Shown: positions 42,182-50,680, counted from the first letter of the stretch. The stretch: DNA of 64,000 nt from an uncultured Clostridia bacterium (GCA_937892525.1 CALAEV010000024.1:1-64000), one strand, 5' to 3'. Program-made: numbers and translations. Notes: a model not told the origin generated them from the sequence alone.

Positions 42182-42982
42182 ATGAAATATTTTGGTGGAT
42201 GCGACGTTGGCTCAACATATACAAAATGCGTAATTCTTGATGAAAATGGCAACATGGTTGCTAACGTTACAAATAGAAGTAAAATTAACCCTGTTCAGAG
42301 TGCTGAAATTGCACTTAATGATGCAGTAGCACAAGTTGAAGGCTTAAATTCTGCAAAAGAGCTTTCTTATCTTATTGGTACTGGTTATGGTCGTAATAAA
42401 GTTCCTTTTGCTGACGAAAACATTTCTGAAATCAGTTGTCATGCTATGGGTGTTCACGTTACAAACCCAGAAGTTAAAGCAATTATTGATATTGGTGGTC
42501 AAGACGTTAAAGGCATTTCTATCGACACAGATGGTACAGTTAAAAACTTTGCTATGAATGACAAATGCGCTGCAGGTACAGGTCGATTCTATGAGGCTAT
42601 GGCTAATGCTTTTGAAATGACATTACCTGAATTCTCAAAACTTTCACTTAATGCTAAAAATACTATTCCAATTACTGCACAATGCACAGTTTTCGCAGAG
42701 AGTGAAGTTATTTCTCTTGTTGGCGAAGGCAAACCTATGGATGAAATCGCAGCAGGTATTCAATTAGCAGTTGCAAAGCGTTGTTTTGTTATGGCTAAAA
42801 AAGCAGGTGCAGTTGACAGTATCACTCTTACTGGCGGATGTGCAAAGAACGATGGTCTTAAAAAGGCTATTGAAAAAGTACTTAAAATTAATGTTGTTGA
42901 GTTAAAGACTGACCCTCAGCTTATGGGTGCTTTAGGCGCAGCAGAATATGCACGTCAAAAGGGACTTGCAAAGGAGAACTGA
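42182..42982 (+). CDS. 2-hydroxyacyl-CoA dehydratase-type activator ATPase (HgdC-like)
   Basis: A 266-residue ASKHA-fold ATPase. Motifs: GCDVGSTYTKCVIL (phosphate 1), IDIGGQDVKGI, and TGGCAKNDGLKKAIE. Cys129 (NDKCAAGTGRF) and Cys168 (AQCTVFAESEV) sit where HgdC holds the single [4Fe-4S] cluster between its two subunits. It hydrolyses ATP to inject one low-potential electron into the dehydratase. It lies 13 bp after subunit 2. Its small size matches HgdC, and not the long fused activators of other family members. Confidence 0.93.
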   Translation: MKYFGGCDVGSTYTKCVILDENGNMVANVTNRSKINPVQSAEIALNDAVAQVEGLNSAKELSYLIGTGYGRNKVPFADENISEISCHAMGVHVTNPEVKAIIDIGGQDVKGISIDTDGTVKNFAMNDKCAAGTGRFYEAMANAFEMTLPEFSKLSLNAKNTIPITAQCTVFAESEVISLVGEGKPMDEIAAGIQLAVAKRCFVMAKKAGAVDSITLTGGCAKNDGLKKAIEKVLKINVVELKTDPQLMGALGAAEYARQKGLAKEN

Positions 42983-42983
42983 T

Positions 42984-43139
42984 ATGGAAGTATTATTTAT
43001 AATTCTTGGTGTTGTTCTTGCATTTTTTCTTATAACTTTTGCAATTTACTGGTTTAACCTTGATATGAAACTTGTAAGAGTTGTTTATGATTGGTTGCAG
43101 AAACACTATGACAAAATGAAGAGAGATAAGAAATTATAA
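42984..43139 (+). CDS. Small single-pass membrane protein (51 residues)
   Basis: It starts one base after the activator stop codon with an AAGGAG site. The first 25 residues are a membrane helix (MEVLFIILGVVLAFFLITFA), followed by an amphipathic basic tail (LVRVVYDWLQKHYDKMKRDK). No family is recognised. Tight coupling on both sides (its stop overlaps the next start by one base) makes it a genuine gene of the operon. It may tether the complex to the membrane; this is inference. Confidence 0.8.
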   Translation: MEVLFIILGVVLAFFLITFAIYWFNLDMKLVRVVYDWLQKHYDKMKRDKKL

Positions 43140-43831
43140 TGAGATTATATAATAACCTTATCAATGAAATTAAAAGCAGTTTGAGTAGTGCAAAAGCAGT
43201 TTTAAGTGATATTTCGTTGAATGTCAGTAATAAAAACTCTGTAATTTTTTTATCAGATACAGCATTTGAACTTGGTGGAAACAATAAACCTTGCGTAAGC
43301 AGTCTTGCAGTGTCAAGTGATATTAAATTTTCAAATTCAGTGTATTTACTTGGCAATGACCTTAACGAAATCAAGGCTGACTCCCCTTTTGGCAAATTTG
43401 TTTTTATTCAAGTTGAAGATTTTGAGAATGAGCAAGACACTTTCAATAAGATTAAAGAGTTAGAAGCGTTAAGATACCACTTATCTGTTGATGGATTTAT
43501 GACAAGAGCATCTGCACTTAATATGCGAGAGCAAATAAGGGTAAGTAAAAAGACTATAAAATCTGGCATTACTTTTGCAAATTACGGCAATACACTTTTA
43601 CAGGAATATCTTAAATTTTCATATGTAAAAAGTGCTGAAATCTATTTTGTTACTGATTATGATGATTTTGAAAGGCTGAACTCTTTTGCAAAGAAAATCA
43701 GTCAGACAACATCTGCATTAAATCACATTTTTGATAATATTATGTTTGATTGTTCAACCTGTAATCTTAAGGAAATTTGCGACGAAGTTGACGGACTTAA
43801 AGAGTTACACTTAAAAAATGCGAAAAAATAA
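43139..43831 (+). CDS. Uncharacterised protein with acetyl-CoA-synthase-like Cys motif
   Basis: A 230-residue protein. Residues 1-190 show alternating helices and strands without a recognised family. The C-terminus reads FDCSTCNLKEICDEVDGLKE, which resembles a C-x2-C-x5-C-D-E-V-x-G-L-K segment that I recall from acetyl-CoA synthase/CODH beta subunits; I could not search to confirm this. The rest of the roughly 700-residue ACS is absent. It is the last gene of the operon, coupled by one base to the small membrane protein. With the CooC-like ATPase it suggests metal-cluster assembly or electron transfer. The motif could bind an Fe-S cluster or zinc. Confidence 0.65.
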   Translation: MRLYNNLINEIKSSLSSAKAVLSDISLNVSNKNSVIFLSDTAFELGGNNKPCVSSLAVSSDIKFSNSVYLLGNDLNEIKADSPFGKFVFIQVEDFENEQDTFNKIKELEALRYHLSVDGFMTRASALNMREQIRVSKKTIKSGITFANYGNTLLQEYLKFSYVKSAEIYFVTDYDDFERLNSFAKKISQTTSALNHIFDNIMFDCSTCNLKEICDEVDGLKELHLKNAKK

Positions 43832-43840
43832 ACAAATTAA

Positions 43841-43873
43841 AAGCACGGAATGACTTAAAATCAATCCGTGCTT
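43841..43873. terminator. Bidirectional terminator
   Basis: A 9-bp stem AAGCACGGA with TCCGTGCTT, extended by inner TGA/TCA pairs, with T-rich tails on both strands, between the convergent dehydratase operon and the flavoprotein gene. Confidence 0.8.
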
Positions 43874-43890
43874 ATTTATTATTTAACTAT

Positions 43891-45288
43891 TTATTCGTAT
43901 CCTAATTTTTTAAGGATTTTAGGGTCACAAGTATCTGCAACAGGACCGATTTCTGCCCATAATTTATCTGCTTTTGCTTTCCAGTCTGCAAAATCTTCAT
44001 ACTGCTCAGGGTAATTATCATAAAGTTTTCCTACTTTATCACCAAGTCCAAGACCTTTAAGTAACTTACCGATAGTAGCAGGTTTAATTTTCCCCATTGC
44101 AATACCCTTTGCCACACCTTTTACGATGTCTGAAATATCTTTACAAGACAAGTTAAGTCCTGTATCCATTCCACCAAGGATTTTTTCACTAAATATAACA
44201 TCATTTGCGAAAAGATATTCAGCCTCGTCATAATTCATTGAAATTACGGCCATAAGGATTGGTCGCATCGAGTCGAAATCTTTACCCTGTGCAGTCATAT
44301 AACGCTTGTTAATACTCCACATTCTCTCTTTTGTAAGGTATTTATCAGATTTAAGAAGATTTGAGATAACTTCAACTGCAATTTCACCTGCCACAAGTGA
44401 AGAAGTGCAACCTTCACCACAAGTAGGCTTTGTATGGCAAGCAGCGTCACCTAACGCTATAAATCCGTCATCAACAAGTGAATAAACTGATGTATGATAA
44501 GGTGTCATACCCTTTTCGACACGTTCAACTTTATATTCTGGGAAATTCACATTCTTCATAAAGTCTTCTTTGAAGATTTCTTCGGCATAATCATACCCAT
44601 AGAACGCACCAATACCAAGAATTGCTCCGTTAGGGTTATCAGATGGCGCAGACCATGATTTGTATTGCATAAAGAAACCATCTAAATCACGAGGATTAAA
44701 GTCATTTTTAAGATACTCTGCATAATAGAGTACAACATAAAGAATATCTTTATTTGTAAGTTTAAAGTTGCCTACAACCGAATCATCAGGAAGTTTTGTA
44801 CGTGCTACTGCAGGAATACCTGAACAATCAGCAACAATTCGTGAATATGCTTCATATTTGCCTTCAGCAGTAGTATATTTTGCACCTACAATTTTATTAT
44901 TTTCATAAATAAAATCTGTAAAGGATGCACCATAAATGATTTCTGCACCTGCTTTTTTAGCACGGTCAGCCATTGCCATAATATAATCGTGTTTATGTAA
45001 TCCAATTACAGGCTCTTCAGCACAAGCTTTTGGATGGTTTCCAAAAGGTGAAACCATTGTAGAATGAGAAAAACGGAATTCACGCAATGGGTCGCCTTCT
45101 TCAGGAATAAAAAGGTCGAATTTAATCATATCTTTTTCGCCCATGTGGAAAACATCATATTCCCTTGAAACATTTTCAGGTTGATTTTTTTCAATTACAA
45201 GAACACTAAAACCTTGTTCAGCCATTTTATAAGCAAACCAACAACCTGTTGTTGATGCACCTACCACCAATACATCATATTTTTTCAT
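43891..45288 (-). CDS. FAD-dependent oxidoreductase, geranylgeranyl reductase-like
   Basis: A 465-residue flavoprotein with the N-terminal fold DVLVVGASTTGCWFAYKMAEQG, an internal IVADCSGIPAVAR, and the C-terminal FAD segment FIALGDAACHTKPTCGEGCTSSLVAGEIA, as in geranylgeranyl reductase/FixC-type enzymes. Unlike those of archaea it has a long helical C-terminal tail. It would reduce an isoprenoid or other unsaturated lipid, or oxidise a substrate. The ATG at 45288 follows GGGGGG; the ATG at 45303 overlaps that site. It is 21 bp downstream of ispE, an isoprenoid gene, which favours an isoprenoid substrate. Confidence 0.8.
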   Translation of the reverse strand: MKKYDVLVVGASTTGCWFAYKMAEQGFSVLVIEKNQPENVSREYDVFHMGEKDMIKFDLFIPEEGDPLREFRFSHSTMVSPFGNHPKACAEEPVIGLHKHDYIMAMADRAKKAGAEIIYGASFTDFIYENNKIVGAKYTTAEGKYEAYSRIVADCSGIPAVARTKLPDDSVVGNFKLTNKDILYVVLYYAEYLKNDFNPRDLDGFFMQYKSWSAPSDNPNGAILGIGAFYGYDYAEEIFKEDFMKNVNFPEYKVERVEKGMTPYHTSVYSLVDDGFIALGDAACHTKPTCGEGCTSSLVAGEIAVEVISNLLKSDKYLTKERMWSINKRYMTAQGKDFDSMRPILMAVISMNYDEAEYLFANDVIFSEKILGGMDTGLNLSCKDISDIVKGVAKGIAMGKIKPATIGKLLKGLGLGDKVGKLYDNYPEQYEDFADWKAKADKLWAEIGPVADTCDPKILKKLGYE

Positions 45289-45309
45289 AAATAATCCCCC
45301 CATTATTAT

Positions 45310-46173
45310 TTATAACTCAAAAACCCCTTTATTTGTAGGTTTGCAGAGATATACACTACTATATTTCTTTGATAGTTTATTATAACAGTCTTCTGCTTTT
45401 TCTTTATTACTAAATAATCCAAAAACAGTTGGTCCACTACCACTCATACAACAAGCATCAGCACCACATTTTCTCATAACACCTTTAATATGAGGTCTTT
45501 TTGGTACTTCAACTGCTTGTTCAAAAACATTACCACAATAAGTACAGATTTTTTCATAATCACCAACTGAAACTGCCTCAATCATTGATACGCGGTCAAG
45601 GTGGCGAACACGGGACAGTGCGTCAAATTGTGCATAAGCCTCAGGAGTGGAAACATCTTGGTCTGGCTTGCAAAGTACAATATAACATTCAGGCAAGTCC
45701 TTTACAGGTGCAATTACATTACCTGTATTAAGCGCAATTGCAGTACCACCTGTAAGGCTGAACGGAATATCAGCGCCAACTGTTGCACCAATTTCAGCAA
45801 GTTTAGTAGTTGTGAGATTGGTATTGTAGATTTTATTTAAGCAATACAATACCCCAGCACCGTCAGCACTTCCGCCAGCAGTACCAGCAGCCATTGGAAT
45901 ATTTTTATCTATTTCGATAGTAACGCCTTTTTCTTCAATATTACATTTTTTGAAAAATGCGTCTGCACATTTATACGCAATATTTTTTTCGTTACAAGGC
46001 ACACCTACTGTGTCACACTTTATAATAATTTTATTTTCATTATTCTTTTCAACTGTAATGGTATCATATAAATCAACTGATTGCATAATCATAAAAAGTG
46101 AATGATAACCATTATCGAGTTTTTTCAAAATATCGAGCATCAAATTGATTTTTGCAGCAACTTTAACTTTCAT
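45310..46173 (-). CDS. ispE: 4-diphosphocytidyl-2-C-methyl-D-erythritol kinase
   Basis: A 287-residue GHMP kinase of the MEP isoprenoid pathway. KVAAKINLMLDILKKLDNGYH is the N-terminal family motif, PMAAGTAGGSADGAGVLYCLN is the ATP-binding loop (one Leu-Gly pair of the usual GLGGGSSD is replaced by TAGGSAD), and GADACCMSGSGPTVFGLF is the C-terminal motif. It phosphorylates CDP-ME. The downstream ispH step is encoded elsewhere in this window. It follows the PHP phosphatase gene by 2 bp. Confidence 0.95.
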   Translation of the reverse strand: MKVKVAAKINLMLDILKKLDNGYHSLFMIMQSVDLYDTITVEKNNENKIIIKCDTVGVPCNEKNIAYKCADAFFKKCNIEEKGVTIEIDKNIPMAAGTAGGSADGAGVLYCLNKIYNTNLTTTKLAEIGATVGADIPFSLTGGTAIALNTGNVIAPVKDLPECYIVLCKPDQDVSTPEAYAQFDALSRVRHLDRVSMIEAVSVGDYEKICTYCGNVFEQAVEVPKRPHIKGVMRKCGADACCMSGSGPTVFGLFSNKEKAEDCYNKLSKKYSSVYLCKPTNKGVFEL

Positions 46174-46175
46174 AT

Positions 46176-47000
46176 TTAGTCCCCCATTTCAATTTTCATT
46201 TGCATTGGAGTATGTTTTTGAAAAAATGTTATACTATTATACCCAGCTTGAATCGCACAATTATAAGCTATATCAATATCACAAGCAAGATGCTCAGCAT
46301 AATGTGCATCAGAGCCAACTGAAATATATTTACCACCAAGTTCCTTAAAGCGTTTAACAATATCAACCTCAGGAGAAAGTTTGTTTATTGGTTGACGTAA
46401 ACCACCTGTGTTGATTTCAAGTGCTTTGTCACTTTGAGCAGTCATTAAAAGTATTTCATCAATCTGTTTTTTGTAGTTGTTCAAATCAATTTCAAGATTT
46501 GACTGTGAATAAAAATATCTTAATGGGTATGTCAAATGCGCAAGAACATCAAACTTACCCCATTTGAGCATTTCAATAATTTCATCAAAATATTGTTTTA
46601 AAAGTTTATCAGCTTCTGTTAGTGTAAGATTTTTCATAAAGTAAAAGTCTTCCATACCACGAAGATTGTGAACAGAACCTAATATATGGTCATAATCGTA
46701 TTTATTTACAATAGCATTTGCTGTTTCAATATCATAAGCCGGCTGGCCTAACTCAATACCATTGAGAATTAACAGTTTACCACGGAATGCTGAACGCACT
46801 TTTGATACTTCAAAAAAGGCTTGAAGCATTCTTTTTTCGTAATTTTCATCACCACGATATTGGTCAACTTCACAATGGTCGGTAAAAGCTATTGCTCGCA
46901 AATCCATCATTTCTGCTTTTTCACAAAAGAATGTAGCAGAATGATTACCGTCAAATGAATTGTCTGTATGAACATGTAAATCAACAATATTTTTGTACAT
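46176..47000 (-). CDS. PHP-domain phosphatase, histidinol-phosphatase-like
   Basis: A 274-residue PHP-fold metal-dependent phosphoesterase: DLHVHTDNSFDGNHS (His and Asp metal ligands), IAFTDHCEVD, LGSVHNLRGMEDF, DVLAHLTYPLRYF and SVGSDAHYAEHLACDI. Similar enzymes act as histidinol-phosphate phosphatase, but no other his gene is nearby, so the substrate is open. It is first in the operon with ispE and the flavoprotein gene; a GAGGTG site precedes the ATG at 47000. Confidence 0.88.
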   Translation of the reverse strand: MYKNIVDLHVHTDNSFDGNHSATFFCEKAEMMDLRAIAFTDHCEVDQYRGDENYEKRMLQAFFEVSKVRSAFRGKLLILNGIELGQPAYDIETANAIVNKYDYDHILGSVHNLRGMEDFYFMKNLTLTEADKLLKQYFDEIIEMLKWGKFDVLAHLTYPLRYFYSQSNLEIDLNNYKKQIDEILLMTAQSDKALEINTGGLRQPINKLSPEVDIVKRFKELGGKYISVGSDAHYAEHLACDIDIAYNCAIQAGYNSITFFQKHTPMQMKIEMGD

Positions 47001-47030
47001 AGGAATACACCTCGTATAGTTTATGTGTTT

Positions 47031-47060
47031 ATTTTACTATAAATCTACCATATTTTTCAA
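47031..47060 (-). promoter_or_regulatory. Leftward promoter of the PHP-ispE operon
   Basis: Minus strand TTGAAA, 18-bp spacer, TAAAAT. Confidence 0.55.
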
Positions 47061-47076
47061 CAAATTTTGAAAAATA

Positions 47077-47106
47077 TTGATATTCACAAGAAAGAATTTT
47101 TATGAT
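47077..47106 (+). promoter_or_regulatory. Rightward promoter of the ACT-UPF0210 operon
   Basis: TTGATA, 18-bp spacer, TATGAT, divergent from the PHP promoter. Confidence 0.6.
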
Positions 47107-47140
47107 AAACTATTAACAATACATTTTGGAGGTAATTGTA

Positions 47141-47410
47141 ATGAGAGGTATTATTACTGTAGTAGGTAAGGATATGGTTGGTATTCTTGCCAAAGTTTCA
47201 GGCGTATGCGCTGAAAATGGCGTTAATGTTATTGAAGTATCACAGTCAATTTTACAAGATATGTTCTGTATGATTATGCTTGTCGATTTTGAAAAAGCGA
47301 ATGTTCCTTTTACAGAGTTTTCTGACAAAGTTACTGCAATCGGTAGCGAAATGGCTCTTTCAATTCATGTTATGCACGAAGATATCTTTAATTCAATGCA
47401 TAGAATATAA
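47141..47410 (+). CDS. ACT-domain protein (UPF0237 family)
   Basis: An 89-residue single ACT domain: GIITVVGKDMVGILAKVSGVCAENGVNVIEVSQSIL. These small proteins bind amino acids and form regulatory dimers. The ATG at 47141 has a TGGAGG site; the longer frame to 47126 overlaps it. It is directly followed by the UPF0210 gene, a pairing that is common in Firmicutes and archaea. Confidence 0.9.
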   Translation: MRGIITVVGKDMVGILAKVSGVCAENGVNVIEVSQSILQDMFCMIMLVDFEKANVPFTEFSDKVTAIGSEMALSIHVMHEDIFNSMHRI

Positions 47411-47422
47411 GTAGGTAGTAAA

Positions 47423-48778
47423 ATGATTAATACACACGATATACTTGAAACAATCAATATGATTCAGGATGAAAATCTTGATATAAGAACAATTACAATG
47501 GGTATTTCTCTGCTAGATTGTTGCACAGGTGACGCTAAATCAACTTGCGACAAGATTTATGAGAAAATGACAAGAAAAGCCGAACACCTTGTTAAAACTG
47601 GCGAAGATATTGAAAAGGAATACGGTATTCCAATTATCAATAAACGAATTTCAGTTACACCGATATCTATGATTTTAGCTTCTGGCAAGGGTGACCCTGT
47701 ACTTTATGCAAAAACTCTTGAAAGAGTTGCAGGGACTGTAGGTGTAAACTTTATTGGTGGTTACTCTGCACTTGTACATAAAGGTTTTGCCGCTGGTGAT
47801 GAAGCACTCATTCGTAGTATTCCTGAAGCACTTGATGTAACTGAGCACATTTGCTCATCTGTTAATATCGGCTCAACAAAAGCAGGTATTAATATGGATG
47901 CTGTTAAAATGATGGGACAGATTATTAAAGAATCTGCAGAAGTTACAGCAAATAAGGGATGTATTGGACCTGCTAAACTTGTTGTATTCTGTAACGCTCC
48001 TGAAGACAATCCATTTATGGCAGGTGCATTTCACGGTGTTGGTGAACCTGACTGTGTAATCAATGTTGGTGTATCTGGCCCTGGTGTTGTGCGCTCTGCA
48101 ATTTCAAAAATTCCTAACGCAAATATTACAGAAGTTGCAGATATGGTTAAGCGTACTGCATTCAAAATTACAAGAATGGGTCAGCTTGTGGCTTGTGAGG
48201 CCTCTAAACGCCTTAATGTACCATTTGGTATAGTTGACCTTTCTCTTGCTCCAACACCTGCTATAGGCGATTCTGTGGCTTATATTCTTGAAGAAATGGG
48301 ACTTGAACAATGTGGTGCACACGGTACAACTGCTTGTCTTGCACTTCTTAATGACGCTGTTAAAAAAGGTGGCGTAATGGCATCTTCACACGTTGGTGGA
48401 CTTTCAGGTGCATTTATTCCTGTTTCAGAAGACGCAGGTATGATTGCTGCAGCTACAAGTGGTGCGTTGACAATTGAAAAGCTTGAGGCAATGACTTGTG
48501 TTTGTTCAGTTGGTCTTGATATGATTATTGTACCAGGTGACACAACTGCAGAAGTGCTTTCAGGTATTATTGCAGACGAAGCAGCAATTGGTATGGTTAA
48601 CTCAAAAACAACTGCAGTAAGACTTATTCCTGCAATTGGTAAAGATATTGGCGATACACTTAATTTCGGTGGACTTTTAGGCTATGGACCTGTTATGAAA
48701 CTCAACACAGCCTCCCCTGCCAAGTTTATCAACCGTGGTGGTCGTATCCCAGCACCATTACAGAGTTTGAAGAACTAA
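47423..48778 (+). CDS. UPF0210 (DUF711) family protein
   Basis: A 451-residue protein of the DUF711/UPF0210 family, which has a pyruvate formate-lyase-like fold and is often called PFL family protein. Recognisable segments are RTITMGISLLDCC, VNFIGGYSALVHKGF, CIGPAKLVVFCNAPEDNPFMAGAFHG and GAHGTTACLALLNDAVKKGG. Its role is unknown. It follows the ACT gene by 12 bp, and the ACT domain may act as its regulator. Confidence 0.92.
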   Translation: MINTHDILETINMIQDENLDIRTITMGISLLDCCTGDAKSTCDKIYEKMTRKAEHLVKTGEDIEKEYGIPIINKRISVTPISMILASGKGDPVLYAKTLERVAGTVGVNFIGGYSALVHKGFAAGDEALIRSIPEALDVTEHICSSVNIGSTKAGINMDAVKMMGQIIKESAEVTANKGCIGPAKLVVFCNAPEDNPFMAGAFHGVGEPDCVINVGVSGPGVVRSAISKIPNANITEVADMVKRTAFKITRMGQLVACEASKRLNVPFGIVDLSLAPTPAIGDSVAYILEEMGLEQCGAHGTTACLALLNDAVKKGGVMASSHVGGLSGAFIPVSEDAGMIAAATSGALTIEKLEAMTCVCSVGLDMIIVPGDTTAEVLSGIIADEAAIGMVNSKTTAVRLIPAIGKDIGDTLNFGGLLGYGPVMKLNTASPAKFINRGGRIPAPLQSLKN

Positions 48779-48792
48779 ATATTAAATTTTTG

Positions 48793-48821
48793 GGGTGGAA
48801 TCCTTTTGGACTCCACCCTTT
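48793..48821 (+). terminator. Terminator of the ACT-UPF0210 operon
   Basis: An 11-bp stem GGGTGGAATCC with GGACTCCACCC (one mismatch), TTTT loop, and a T-rich tail. It may also affect the convergent spoIVB gene. Confidence 0.7.
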
Positions 48822-48828
48822 GATTTTG

Positions 48829-50067
48829 TCAGGATGCGTTGAGTTGTTCATATTTCTGCATTTCCCGACTAACAGAGGTTTCGTACATTCTTTCTGCAAA
48901 AATTGCGTAACCTTGTGTTGGCTCATTTACAAACACGTGAGTTATAGCACCAACTAAATATCCATTCTGAATAATAGGTGTACCACTCATACCCTGTACT
49001 ATGCCACCTGTTTTATTTAGCAACTCATTATCAGTTATTTTTACTATCATATCTTTATTAACTGCTGTGGAATTTGAATAAATCTTTATTATCTCAACAT
49101 CAAAATATTGTGGTCCTGTATTATCAATAGTACAGATTATCTGTGCCTCACCCTCAACTATTTCTTGCTTTACAGCCAATGGTATTGTTTCAGTTTTTCT
49201 GCTAATTGTAAATCCGTAAATCCCTTCATCACAATTAAGACAAAGTGTACCCTTACTTCTACCTGACAGAACACCACACAACTCGCCAACTGCACCATTT
49301 GAACTTTTATAAAGTCCTTTAATTGATGCTTCTGCCATTTCGCCATTCTTCATTGGCATTATATCTTCAGTATCAACATCATATATTGGATGACCTAATC
49401 CTGCAAAAGAACTGTTTTCAGGATTATAAAAGGTTACTGTACCAAGACCTGCTGTACTGTCACGCACCCAGAGTCCTGCTTTATACTTTCCACTTATATT
49501 ATCTTTATAAGTTTTGAACATTACATTTATTTCTTTACTATCTCGAACTACTGTTATAATCATTTCGTTACCCTGACTCTTTTCCAGAACTTTTGTAAGG
49601 TGCTTTGTTGACTGAATATTTACTCCATCAATTTTTTTGATAATATCACCAATCATGAGCCCTGATTTTTCTGCAGGATTTACTGCACCTGTGCTTGTTT
49701 CAACTATATCAGTATCAACAATAATTACACCGTCAGTATAAAGTTTTATACCAAAAATTTCGCCACCTGGAATTACATATTTTCGTTTTGAATTTGTTAC
49801 CTTAATATTTTTTACGGGAATAATATTCAAAAGTTCAACTTGAGCGTCTTGTTCAATAATTTCATTATTGTTTCTTAAAACATCAAGATTAGTTTCAGAT
49901 TTTAAATTAAACAATTCAAATCCTAAAATTTTGGGGAAATTATACCCTGCTTTTTCTACTATTGTTACTCTTGCAGGTATTATTATTTGTGCAAAATAAA
50001 TCAGTACAAAAATTAAAGTACACATAACAGCACTTAAAACTGATAAAAATTTAATAAAATTACGCAA
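48829..50067 (-). CDS. spoIVB: SpoIVB sporulation protease
   Basis: A 412-residue S55 serine protease that is secreted from the forespore and starts sigma-K activation in the mother cell. It has an N-terminal membrane segment (about 5-30), a PDZ domain (VNPAEKSGLMIGDIIKKIDGVNI, about 130-210), and the S55 domain with His226 in FAGLGHPIYD and the nucleophile Ser361 in GMSGTPIIQ. A GTG at 50076 overlaps the GGAGG site, so the TTG at 50067 is the likely start. A hairpin (GTACGAC with GTCGCAC, 50081-50098) sits just before the ribosome-binding site. Partners in this window are the bofA-like gene and spoIIR. Confidence 0.95.
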   Translation of the reverse strand: MRNFIKFLSVLSAVMCTLIFVLIYFAQIIIPARVTIVEKAGYNFPKILGFELFNLKSETNLDVLRNNNEIIEQDAQVELLNIIPVKNIKVTNSKRKYVIPGGEIFGIKLYTDGVIIVDTDIVETSTGAVNPAEKSGLMIGDIIKKIDGVNIQSTKHLTKVLEKSQGNEMIITVVRDSKEINVMFKTYKDNISGKYKAGLWVRDSTAGLGTVTFYNPENSSFAGLGHPIYDVDTEDIMPMKNGEMAEASIKGLYKSSNGAVGELCGVLSGRSKGTLCLNCDEGIYGFTISRKTETIPLAVKQEIVEGEAQIICTIDNTGPQYFDVEIIKIYSNSTAVNKDMIVKITDNELLNKTGGIVQGMSGTPIIQNGYLVGAITHVFVNEPTQGYAIFAERMYETSVSREMQKYEQLNAS

Positions 50068-50135
50068 TTTTTTCACCTCCGTACGACTTTTGTCGCACTA
50101 ATAATTTGTCACAAATTCAAAACAATATTTGAGGT

Positions 50136-50179
50136 AAAAAATAAGCCTTGTGGTGAAATCTACATTTCACTACAAGGCT
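50136..50179 (-). terminator. Terminator of the pfkA-aroK operon
   Basis: Minus strand: 16-bp stem AGCCTTGTAGTGAAAT with ATTTCACCACAAGGCT (one mismatch), followed by a T run. Confidence 0.85.
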
Positions 50180-50185
50180 ATAATT

Positions 50186-50677
50186 TTAGAAAATTTTACA
50201 AATTTTTTCAACTGTTTTCTCTACTGACTCACCATCAGTTTTTATAATAATATCAGCATATTTATTATATAAAGCAATACGCTCACTATATATATCATCA
50301 ATTGAGTCATTCTTTTGTGCAGCAATACCACGAGTACTAATATTATTTAGACGCTTTTTGATTTCATCTAGTGGCACATCAAGAAAAATAATTTTACCAT
50401 TTTTCTTAAGGTGTAAGATTGCATCTTCACGATAAACAACACTACCACCTGTTGCAACTACACAGTTGTCACAATCAAATGATTTTACTGCCTCGGCTTC
50501 ACAGTCAAGAAAATAGTCAATACCATCAGTATCAATAATATTCTGCAACAGTCTATTTTCACGCTGCTGAATAATTAAATCAGTATCAACAAAACCTATA
50601 CCCAATGTTTTTGCAAGAATAACGCCAACAGTACTCTTGCCACAACCGGGCATACCAATAAGTATAATATTTGCCAT
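50186..50677 (-). CDS. aroK: Shikimate kinase
   Basis: A 163-residue shikimate kinase: P-loop LIGMPGCGKSTVG, substrate-binding VDTDLIIQQRENRLLQNI, the VVATGGSVV motif and a shortened lid around KKRLNNISTRG. It makes shikimate-3-phosphate for aromatic amino acids. It lies 3 bp after pfkA in the same operon, an unusual pairing of glycolysis and the shikimate pathway. Confidence 0.94.
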   Translation of the reverse strand: MANIILIGMPGCGKSTVGVILAKTLGIGFVDTDLIIQQRENRLLQNIIDTDGIDYFLDCEAEAVKSFDCDNCVVATGGSVVYREDAILHLKKNGKIIFLDVPLDEIKKRLNNISTRGIAAQKNDSIDDIYSERIALYNKYADIIIKTDGESVEKTVEKICKIF

Positions 50678-50680
50678 AAC

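Noticed and set aside
38676..43831. A complete CODH/ACS (Wood-Ljungdahl) cluster
   Set aside because: The CooC-like ATPase and one ACS-like motif are present, but no CODH catalytic subunit, corrinoid protein or methyltransferase is encoded.
46176..47000. Firm assignment as histidinol-phosphatase
   Set aside because: The PHP fold is clear, but no other histidine gene is near, and related phosphoesterases have other substrates.
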